Of a stretch of DNA of 64,000 bases, positions 42,992 to 50,444 are shown piece by piece. The first letter of the stretch is position 1, and each line of letters begins with the position of its first letter. Both the position numbers and the translations under genes were made by a program. The DNA comes from CAMYMQ01 sp963730305 (GTDB lineage Bacteria > Pseudomonadota > Alphaproteobacteria > Bin65), in NCBI GenBank assembly GCA_963730305.1, contig CAVSRB010000006.1:124001-188000 (forward strand), read 5' to 3'. Under the pieces are notes generated by a model. That model was not told the DNA's origin and ran no database searches. It saw nothing but the letters and a program-made list of their open reading frames with translations.

Positions 42992-44272
42992 ATGGGCATG
43001 ACCCTCGCCGAAAAGCTCTGCGCCAAGGCTGCGGGCCGTGAGACGGTCCGCGCCGGCGAGATCGTCATCGCGCGCGTCGACCTGGCGATGATCCACGATT
43101 CGGGCGGGCCGAGACGGGTCGAGCCGATGCTGAAGGAACTCGGCGTCGGCGTGTGGGACCCGTCCAAGGTCGTGTTGATCTCCGACCACTACGTGCCGGC
43201 GTTCGACGCCGAGAGCGCGAAGATCCTGGAGCTGACCCGGCGCTGGGCCGAGGCCGCCGGTGTCACCGCCTTCCACGACATGCAGGGCATCTGCCACGTC
43301 GTCCTGCCCGAGCGCGGGCACCTCGTACCGGGCATGTTCGTCGCCGGCGGCGACAGCCACTCGACCACGGGCGGGGCGTTCGGCGCCTTCATGATCGGCA
43401 TCGGCGCGACCGAGATGGCCGGGGTGCTGGCGACCGGCGAGATCTGGGTGCGGGTGCCGCAGACGCTCCGGCTCCACTGGGACGGCGAGCTCGGCATCGG
43501 GGTGACGCCCAAGGACATGATGCTGTTCCTGTGCGGCCAGCTCGGCATGGGCGCGGGCAACTACCGCGCGATCGAATATGCCGGCCCGGCGGTGGCCGCG
43601 CTGGAGATGGAAGGGCGGATGACCCTGTCCAACATGGCGGCCGAGCTGGGCGGCAAGGTCGGCCTGATCGCGCCCGACGAGACCACGGTCGCCTGGCTGC
43701 GCGACCACGGCGCGACGGTGCCCGATGATTGGCAGCGCTGGGCGAGCGACCCGGACGCCGCGGTCGAGACCGAGCACCGCTTCGACGCCGATACGCTCGA
43801 GCCGCAGGTGGCTGCGCCGCACTCGCCGGAGAATGCCGACCGCGCCGGCGCCTATCGCGGGGTCGCGTTCCAGCAGGCCTATATCGGCGCCTGCACCGGG
43901 GCCAAGCTGTCGGACCTGCGCATGGCCGCGCGCGTCCTGCGCGGGCGCAAGGTGGCGCGCGGCGTGCGCCTGCTGGTCGCGCCGGCCTCGGTGCGCGCGA
44001 CCCAGGAGGCCGCCGCCGACGGCACGCTCGCGACGCTCACGGAAGCGGGCGCCATCCTGATGCCGAGCGGCTGCGGCGCCTGCGCGGGCTACGGCGCCGG
44101 GGTGCTGGCGGCGAACGAGGTCTGCCTGTCGTCGACCGCGCGCAACTTCAAGGGCCGCATGGGCGACCCGACCAGCCAGGTCTACCTCGCCTCGCCCTAT
44201 ACCGTGGCCGCCTCGGCGGTCGCCGGCACGATCACCGACCCGCGCGAGATACTGATGGAGATGGCGGCGTGA
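42992..44272 (+). CDS. Aconitase/3-isopropylmalate dehydratase-type large subunit
   Basis: This is a 426-residue LeuC/HACN-type subunit with a [4Fe-4S] cluster that (de)hydrates 2- or 3-substituted malates. Cluster cysteines are Cys301 (GACTG), Cys361 and Cys364 (SGCGACAG), and the substrate block GGDSHSTTGGAFGAFMIGIGATE is intact. ATG at 42992 starts the operon with the small subunit (GTGA overlap) and a PEP-mutase/isocitrate-lyase-family gene. The same three-enzyme set cleaves 2,3-dimethylmalate in Eubacterium barkeri nicotinate fermentation, and maleate or citraconate hydratases are of this family. A substituted malate is therefore more likely than isopropylmalate; no leuA or leuB lies nearby. 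Confidence 0.87.
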   Translation: MGMTLAEKLCAKAAGRETVRAGEIVIARVDLAMIHDSGGPRRVEPMLKELGVGVWDPSKVVLISDHYVPAFDAESAKILELTRRWAEAAGVTAFHDMQGICHVVLPERGHLVPGMFVAGGDSHSTTGGAFGAFMIGIGATEMAGVLATGEIWVRVPQTLRLHWDGELGIGVTPKDMMLFLCGQLGMGAGNYRAIEYAGPAVAALEMEGRMTLSNMAAELGGKVGLIAPDETTVAWLRDHGATVPDDWQRWASDPDAAVETEHRFDADTLEPQVAAPHSPENADRAGAYRGVAFQQAYIGACTGAKLSDLRMAARVLRGRKVARGVRLLVAPASVRATQEAAADGTLATLTEAGAILMPSGCGACAGYGAGVLAANEVCLSSTARNFKGRMGDPTSQVYLASPYTVAASAVAGTITDPREILMEMAA

Positions 44273-44785
44273 GCCGGGCTGGGGCCAACGTGATCGCCGG
44301 CAAGGCCTGGTTGTTCGGCGACGACATCGACACCGACCAGCTTGCCCCCGGCCTCTACATGAAGGGCGGGGTCGAGGCGATGGCCGAGCACTGCCTGGAG
44401 AGCGCCGACCCGCGCTTCGCCAAGGAAGTGGCCACGGGCGACGTGGTCGTGGCCGGCGACAATTTCGGCATGGGCTCGTCGCGCGAGCAGGCGGCGATGG
44501 CCTTGAACGCACTCGGCGTCGGCGCGGTGGTCGCCAAGAGCTTCGCGCGCATCTTCTACCGCAACGCGGTCAACCTGGCGCTGCCGGTGCTGGTCTGCGC
44601 CGAGGCGGACCGGATCGCGGCCGGCGACCGGCTCGTGGTCGACCCGGCGGCAGGGACGATCCGCGACGAGACCCAGGGCATCGACCTGGCCTGCGAGCCG
44701 CTGCCGGACCACCTGATGGCGCTGATCGCCGACGGCGGGCTGATCCCGCATTTGAAGAAGAAGCTGGCGGCGCGCGCCTGCATGA
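44269..44785 (+). CDS. Aconitase/3-isopropylmalate dehydratase-type small subunit (3' end probably hidden by an indel)
   Basis: This is the swivel-domain partner of the large subunit. GDDIDTDQLAPGLYM at the N-terminus and AGDNFGMGSSREQA bind substrate, and the protein ends around PHLKKKLAARA, about 170 residues. GTG at 44269 overlaps the large-subunit stop. In the sequence as given no stop follows and the frame runs on for hundreds of bases. One extra base near 44770-44780 would bring the TGA of the next gene's ATGA (44783-44785) into frame, matching the coupling used elsewhere here. The end given is that inferred stop. Confidence 0.8.
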
Positions 44786-45652
44786 CCACCGGAGCCAAAC
44801 CTCCGCGCGCTGATCGCCGCGCCCCAGATCGTGGTCGCGCCCGGCGTCTACGACGGGCTGTCGGCGCTGCTGGTCGAGCGGGCGGGCTTCGCCGCCGCCT
44901 ACATCTCCGGCGCCTCGATCGCCTATACCCGGTTCGGCCGGCCCGACATCGGCCTGGTCTCGATGGACGAGGTCGCCGGCGTGCTGTCGGCGATCCGCGA
45001 GCGGGTGTCGCTCCCGCTGATCATCGACGCCGACACCGGCTTCGGCAATGCGCTCAATGTGGCGCGCACCGTGCGCCTGTTCGCGCGGCTCGGCGCCGAC
45101 GCGATCCAGCTCGAGGACCAGGTCACGCCCAAGCGTTGCGGCCACCTCGACGACAAGGCGGTGGTCCCGACCGGCGAGATGGTCGGCAAGATCAAGGCGG
45201 CGGTCGACGCGCGGCCGTCCGACGCCACGCTGATCGTCGCGCGGACCGATGCCGTCGCCGTCGAGGGCCTCGATCCCGCGCTCGACCGTGCGGAGGCGTA
45301 TCGCGAGGCCGGCGCCGACATGCTGTTCGTCGAGGCGCTGCGCTCGGACGACGAGATCGCCGCGGCGATGAAGCGGCTGGGCGGCACGATCCCGCTGATG
45401 GCCAACATGGTCGAGGGCGGCAAGACGCCGTTGAAGAGCGGCGACGAGCTGCAGGCGCTGGGCTATTCGCTGGTCATCTTCCCGGGCGGGCTGGTCCGCG
45501 CGCTGACCCGCACGGCGATCGACTATCTCGACGGCCTCAAGACGGCCGGCACGACCGCGCCGTTCCGCGACCGGATGCTTGATTTCGCCGCGCTGAACGA
45601 GATTATCGGCACGCCGGAAATGCTGGCGCTCGGCAAGAAATACGAGGAGTAG
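44782..45652 (+). pseudogene. Isocitrate lyase/PEP mutase-family lyase, frameshifted near its start
   Basis: This enzyme of the PEP mutase/isocitrate lyase superfamily, about 289 residues when corrected, cleaves 2-alkylmalates (2-methylisocitrate, 2,3-dimethylmalate, oxaloacetate) in its known relatives. AGADMLFVEAL, the DADTGFGN metal loop, QLEDQVTPKRCGHLDDK with the catalytic KRCGH motif, and DEVAGVLSAI are intact. An extra C at 44800-44801 splits MTTGAK from LRALIAAPQIVVAPGVYDG. The KRCGH Cys is the active-site residue of true lyases, so activity is expected if the frameshift is an error. It probably cleaves the product of the dehydratase encoded upstream. Confidence 0.85.
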
Positions 45653-45681
45653 GGGAAGGCATGCCACCAATGACCGCGTCG

Positions 45682-45699
45682 CCCCCGCGCAGGCGGGGG
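45682..45699. repeat. GC hairpin repeat CCCCCGC-GCAG-GCGGGGG
   Basis: This perfect 7-bp stem, followed by TCCAG, matches a very common dispersed element of alphaproteobacteria. It lies 29 bases after the lyase stop and may end transcription. Confidence 0.6.
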
Positions 45700-45736
45700 T
45701 CCAGTGATGCCGGGTTGGCATCCAGCGTCCGCGCGA

Positions 45737-45816
45737 CCGTAGGGGCGGGTTTCAAACCCGCCCGCGGCGGAGGCCGGGGCGGGCGTGTCGGGCGGGTTGG
45801 AAACCCGCCCCTACGG
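45737..45816. repeat. Long inverted repeat with self-palindromic arms
   Basis: Two 27-base arms (45737-45763 and 45790-45816) are reverse complements with one mismatch, and each arm is itself a palindrome around GGGCGGGTTT/AAACCCGCCC. The structure is typical of a small non-coding dispersed repeat. It separates the dehydratase/lyase genes from hyuB pair 4. Confidence 0.75.
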
Positions 45817-45842
45817 ATCAGAGGCAATGTCGGGAGCGACGC

Positions 45843-47591
45843 ATGACCGACAAGACCTCCCTCGATCCCGTCACCCTCGCCGTGCTCAAGGGGCGGCTCG
45901 AGCAGATCGCCGACGAGATGGACGCGACCCTGTTCCGCAGCGCCTTCAACCCGATCATCGCCGAGGCGCACGACGCGTCGCACGGGCTCTACGACGCCGC
46001 GACCGGCAAGACGCTGATCCAGGGCAAGTCGGGCCTGCCGATCTTCGTCGGCGCCATGGCCTTCGCGGTCAAGGCGGTGATCGACAAGCTCGCCCGCGAC
46101 GGCGACACGCCCGCCGACGGCGACGTGTTCATCTTCAACGACCCCTACGAGGGCGGCACCCACCTGTCCGACTTCAAGCTGGTCCGGCCGTTCTTCTACA
46201 AGGGCGACCTGTTCTGCTACCTGGCGTCGGTCGGCCACTGGCACGACGTCGGCGGCAACGTGCCGGGCAACTACAATCCGGTCGCCACCGAATGCTACCA
46301 GGAGGGCGTGCTGATCCCGCCGGTGCGGCTCTATGCGGCCGGTGAGATGCGCCAGGACATCGTCGACGTCTGCCTGTCCAACTCGCGCCAGCCGGTCAGC
46401 GCCTATGGCGACCTGAATGGACAGGTCGGTGCGCTCGATCTCGGCGTCGAGCGGCTGACCGCGCTGCTCGACGACTACGGCGCCGAGACGGTTCGTTCGG
46501 CATTGACCGAACTGGAGGCGCGGGCCGCGACCCTGATGCGCGCCAACATCGCCGAGCTGCCCGACGGCACCTATTCGGCCGACGACTGGCTCGACAATGA
46601 CGGCATCGTCGACGAGCCGCTCAAGATCGCGCTCGACATCACCGTCGCGGGCGACCGGATGACCCTCGATTTCAGCCGGTCCGCGCCGCAATGCGCGGGC
46701 CCGGTCAACATCTCGCGCTCGACCGCGATCGCCTGCTGCTACGTCGCGCTGAAGCACGTCTTCAACGACGTGCCTGCCAACGCCGGCTGCCTCGACCCGA
46801 TTGATTTCGTTATTCCAGAAAATTCAGTCCTTTCTGCTGAACGTCCGAAGCCGGTCGGCGGCTATACCGAGACCATTCTGCGGGTGATCGACACGGTGTT
46901 CGTTGCACTGGCCCAGGCGGCGCCGGATCGGGTCAACGGGTGCGCCTACGGCACGATCAACGCGCTGTCGCTCGCCGGTCACCGCCAGGACGGGCGGCGC
47001 TGGGTGATGTTCTCTTTCTTCGGCGGCGGCCACGGCGGCCACCCCGAGGGCGACGGGCTCAACCACGGCAACGCGCCGATCTCGATGGCGACGATCCCGC
47101 CGGTCGAGATCCTCGAAGCCGCCAACCCGGTGATCTTCACCCAATGGGCGCTGCGGCCGGACAGCGGCGGGCCGGGGACGCACCGCGGCGGCCTGGGTGC
47201 GGTCTACGAAATCGAATTGTTGGCGCGCGATGGCGAGGCCTTCCTGTTCGGCGAGCGCGGCCGCTACGCTCCGCCCGGCGTGCTCGGCGGCGGGCCGGGC
47301 GCGTTGAACCGCTTCCGCTTCGACCAGGACGACGGCCCCCACAGCCCGCCGATGGCGTCAAAGATGACCGGCATCAAGCTGCGCGAAGGCCAGCGGGTGC
47401 GGATCAAATCGCCGGGCGGCGGCGGCTGGGGCGCGGCCCTGGAGCGCGCACCCGAAGCGGTCGCCCGCGACGTCGCGCTCGGCTATGTCACCGCGGAGGC
47501 GGCGACCCGTGACTATGCCGTGGTGCTGACCGAGGACGGCGCCGTGGATACGGCCGCGACCAAGGCGTTGCGCGCGAAAGCCGCCGCATGA
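45843..47591 (+). CDS. hyuB: Hydantoinase B/oxoprolinase family protein (pair 4)
   Basis: This is a 582-residue HyuB-type subunit. FNDPYEGGTHLSD and HWHDVGG provide the metal ligands; SPGGGGWGAALERA ends the fold in place of the usual GYGDP. ATG at 45843 follows GGGAGCG directly after the inverted repeat. Here hyuB comes first and hyuA second, overlapping in ATGA, the reverse of pairs 1-3. This order and the GHWHD motif set it apart from the other copies. The substrate is unknown. Confidence 0.9.
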   Translation: MTDKTSLDPVTLAVLKGRLEQIADEMDATLFRSAFNPIIAEAHDASHGLYDAATGKTLIQGKSGLPIFVGAMAFAVKAVIDKLARDGDTPADGDVFIFNDPYEGGTHLSDFKLVRPFFYKGDLFCYLASVGHWHDVGGNVPGNYNPVATECYQEGVLIPPVRLYAAGEMRQDIVDVCLSNSRQPVSAYGDLNGQVGALDLGVERLTALLDDYGAETVRSALTELEARAATLMRANIAELPDGTYSADDWLDNDGIVDEPLKIALDITVAGDRMTLDFSRSAPQCAGPVNISRSTAIACCYVALKHVFNDVPANAGCLDPIDFVIPENSVLSAERPKPVGGYTETILRVIDTVFVALAQAAPDRVNGCAYGTINALSLAGHRQDGRRWVMFSFFGGGHGGHPEGDGLNHGNAPISMATIPPVEILEAANPVIFTQWALRPDSGGPGTHRGGLGAVYEIELLARDGEAFLFGERGRYAPPGVLGGGPGALNRFRFDQDDGPHSPPMASKMTGIKLREGQRVRIKSPGGGGWGAALERAPEAVARDVALGYVTAEAATRDYAVVLTEDGAVDTAATKALRAKAAA

Positions 47592-49664
47592 GCGAGACTC
47601 CGAGCTGGTTCGTCGGCGTCGACGTCGGCGGCACCTTCACAGACCTGTTTTTCTATGACGAGGCCCGCGGCGTCTGCGAGACCGCCAAGGTTCCGTCGAC
47701 GCCGGGCAACCAGGCGGTCGGCTTCCTCGACGGCATCGGCCGGCGGATCAACGACCTCGGCACCCTGCGCACCATCGTCCACGGCACCACGGTCGGCACC
47801 AACGCGTTGCTCGAACGCAAGGGCGCGCCGACCGGCGATCATCACCACCGGCGGCTTCCGCGACGTGCTCGAGATGCGCCGCCGCGACCGGCCGCACACC
47901 TGGGGCCTGTGGGGCACCTTCACCCCGGTGGTCCCGCGCGACCGCCGGATCGAGGTCGCCGAGCGCACGCTCGCCGACGGCACCGTGCGCGCGCCGGTCG
48001 ATACCGACGAGGTTCAGGCCGCGGCGCGGACGCTGCTCGAACGCGGCGCCGAGGCGCTGGTCGTCTTCTTCGTCAATTCCTACGCCAACCCGGCCAACGA
48101 GCAGGCGGCGCTCGACGCTGCGCGCAAGGTTTGGCCGAATGACCATGTCGTCGCCTCGTCCGACATCCTGCCCGAGATCCGCGAGTTCGAGCGCTGCTCG
48201 ACCGCGACCCTCAACGCCTACCTCCAGCCGGTCGTCAGCGCCTATCTCGGCTCGCTCGAAGACCGGCTCGGCGACGGCGGCTTCGCTGGCCAGCTCCTGA
48301 TCGTCCAGTCGAACGGCGGCGTGATGACGGTCGAGACCGCCAAGCGTCGGCCGATCAAGACGGCGCTGTCCGGCCCGGCCGCCGGCGTCATCGCCGGCGC
48401 GCAGATCGCGAAAGCCGCCGGATATCCCAATGTCATCACCGGCGACATGGGCGGCACCAGCTTCGACGTCGCCCTGGTCGTCGACGGCCAGACCGCGCTC
48501 GCCGCCCAGTCGACCATCGACTTCGGCATGGTCGTGCGCACGCCGATGATCGAGATGACGACGATCGGGGCGGGCGGCGGCTCGATCGCCTGGGTCGACC
48601 GCGGCGGGCTCCTGCAGATCGGTCCGGAGAGCGCGGGCGCCGACCCGGGCCCGGTCTGCTATGGCCAGGGCAACGACCGCCCGACCGTGACCGACGCCAA
48701 CCTCGTGTTGGGGCGCATCAACGCCGAGCGGCCGATCGGCGGCGCGCTCGACCGGCTCGACGTCGAGGCCGCCAAGAAAGCGCTCGACGACCATGTCGGC
48801 AAGCCGCTCGGGCTGGATACGATGGCGGCGGCCGAGGCCGTCGTCCGGGTCGCCAACGCGGCGATGGCCGGCGCGATCCGGCTGGTCTCGATCGAGCGCG
48901 GCCATGACCCCAAGATGTTCGCGCTGATGCCCTTCGGCGGCGGCGGCGCGCTCCACGCCGGCGCGCTGATCAAGGAGGTTGGCCTGGCGCAGGCGATCGT
49001 GCCGCGCTTCCCCGGCGTGACCAGCGCGCTCGGCTGCATCATCGCCGACATGCGCCACGACTTCGTCCACACCATCAACCGGCCGCTCGACGCGGTCGAG
49101 ATCGGGGCGCTCGACGCCGAGATCGTGCGCACGGTCGCCGAGGGCTTCGGCCAGCTCGACGCCTCCGGCGTGCCCTTCGAGGCGCGGCGTGCGGAGATCG
49201 AGCTCGACATGTCCTACGTCGGCCAGACCCACACGGTCGCGGTGCCGGTCGACCTGACGGTGGCGGACGGCACCAGCGGGATCACCCGGGAGGCGATCCG
49301 GGCCGCGTTCGATGCCGCCTACAAGGCGGTCTACGGGCGGTTGCTGGAGAATGTCGCGGTGCGCGTGCTCAACCTGCGCGTCGCCGTGATCGGCGTCCGG
49401 CCGGGCTTCGACTTCGCCCGGCTGAAGCCCGAGGCGACGGGCGACCCCGACGCGGCCCGCACCGGCACCCGCACGATCTGGGCCGACGGCGCCGCGCACG
49501 AGGCCAGGATCTACGCCCGGCTCGACCTGCCCGTCGGCGCCGAGATCCCGGGGCCGGCGATCCTCGAACAGGCGGACACCACCATCTTCGTCGACCCCGA
49601 CCTGACCGCGCGGATCGACGATCTCGGCAACGTCGTCATCACGCGTAAGGAACCCGCCGCGTGA
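47588..49664 (+). pseudogene. hyuA: Hydantoinase A/oxoprolinase family protein (pair 4), frameshifted
   Basis: This is a HyuA-type subunit of about 691 residues if corrected. The N-terminal 80 residues (GVDVGGTFTDLFF, VHGTTVGTNALLERKGAPT) are in one frame; after an extra base at 47833-47836 the other frame continues AIITTGGFRDVLEMRRR to the end. SGPAAGVIAGA and DMGGTSFDVAL are intact. ATG overlaps the hyuB stop, and its own stop overlaps the next gene (GTGA), so the operon structure is preserved. That argues for a sequencing error rather than a decayed gene. Confidence 0.87.
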
Positions 49665-50278
49665 GCCGCGCGCCCGCCGACTTCGACCCCGCGCGCACCG
49701 CGCTGGTCCTGGTCGACCTGCAGAACGATTTCCTGGATCCGCAAGGCGCTTACGGCCGCGCCGGCGCCGGCCATCCCGACATCGCGGCGCTGCCCGCGCG
49801 GCTTGCGCCGGTCGCCGACGCGGTACGAGCCTGGGGCGGGGCGACCCTGGCGACGCAGTTCACCCTGGTACCGGGCCGCGGCGGCGCGCCGATGATCGCG
49901 CCGCACCTGAAGGCGCTGCGGCCGTTCTTGACCGACGGCGACTTCGCGCCGGGCAGCGTCGGCCAGGACGTGATCGACGATCTCAAGCCTGTCGACTTCC
50001 GGATCGAGAAGGTCGCCTATTCGGCCTTCCATCAGTCGCGGATGGAATTCGTGCTCCGGAAGGCCGGGATCGACACCCTGGTGTTCGCCGGCATCGTCAC
50101 CAACGGCGGCGTCGCATCGACCCTGCGCCACGCTCACCTGCTCGAATTCGACACCCTGCTGCTGTCCGACGGCTGCGCCGCCTTCGACCGCGCCGTGCAC
50201 GACGCATCCGTCGCGTCGCTGGCCTCGATCAGCCCGGTTTCGACCTGCGCCGAGTTCGTGGCCGCGATCGGCGGCTAA
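49661..50278 (+). CDS. Isochorismatase-family hydrolase lacking the catalytic cysteine
   Basis: This is a 205-residue protein of the isochorismatase/cysteine hydrolase fold. Asp19 (VLVDLQNDF) and Lys117 (RIEKVAY) of the Asp-Lys-Cys triad are present, but the TNxCV position reads TNGGV, giving Gly150 instead of Cys. Amidases such as NicF (maleamate amidase) and nicotinamidase need that Cys; isochorismatases, which cleave a vinyl ether, do not. It is thus either a non-amidase hydrolase or inactive as an amidase. GTG at 49661 overlaps the hyuA stop, so it ends the hyuB-hyuA unit. Confidence 0.85.
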   Translation: MSRAPADFDPARTALVLVDLQNDFLDPQGAYGRAGAGHPDIAALPARLAPVADAVRAWGGATLATQFTLVPGRGGAPMIAPHLKALRPFLTDGDFAPGSVGQDVIDDLKPVDFRIEKVAYSAFHQSRMEFVLRKAGIDTLVFAGIVTNGGVASTLRHAHLLEFDTLLLSDGCAAFDRAVHDASVASLASISPVSTCAEFVAAIGG

Positions 50279-50282
50279 GTAT

Positions 50283-50301
50283 CGTTAATCGGAAATTAAC
50301 G
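50283..50301. terminator. Hairpin CGTTAAT/ATTAACG after the isochorismatase-family gene
   Basis: A perfect 7-bp stem with a 5-base loop lies five bases after the stop codon, in an AT-rich gap that also precedes the adenylate cyclase unit. It has no clear T-run. Confidence 0.4.
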
Positions 50302-50387
50302 GAAACGATTGCAGAACATCATCTAATCGGCGAGAATCCGACGGTTCCGGACGGCTGCGGCCGTGAACTGGGGGAAGGAAAACCGGA

Positions 50388-50444
50388 ATGGACCGCATCT
50401 TGCGTCATCGCTGGGTCGCCTCGCGCGCCGGCGGGCGGTCGTGA
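50388..50444 (+). CDS. Possible 18-residue leader peptide coupled to the adenylate cyclase
   Basis: ATG at 50388 has GGGGGAAGGA about eight bases upstream and opens an 18-codon frame, basic in composition (four of the last ten residues are Arg or Ser), whose TGA overlaps the GTG of the cyclase frame. The good Shine-Dalgarno serves this small frame better than any cyclase start. It may be a translational coupling device, or the sign of an indel fusing it to the cyclase. Confidence 0.35.
   Translation: MDRILRHRWVASRAGGRS

Noticed and set aside
42992..44785. Leucine biosynthesis genes leuC/leuD
   Set aside because: No leuA or leuB nearby, and the pair is coupled to a PEP-mutase-family lyase, so a catabolic dehydratase is more likely.
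45682..45816. CRISPR array
   Set aside because: Only two arms in opposite orientation with no regular spacers; it is an inverted repeat.
49661..50278. Calling the isochorismatase-family gene NicF (maleamate amidase)
   Set aside because: The nucleophilic Cys is replaced by Gly150, so a NicF assignment is not supported.
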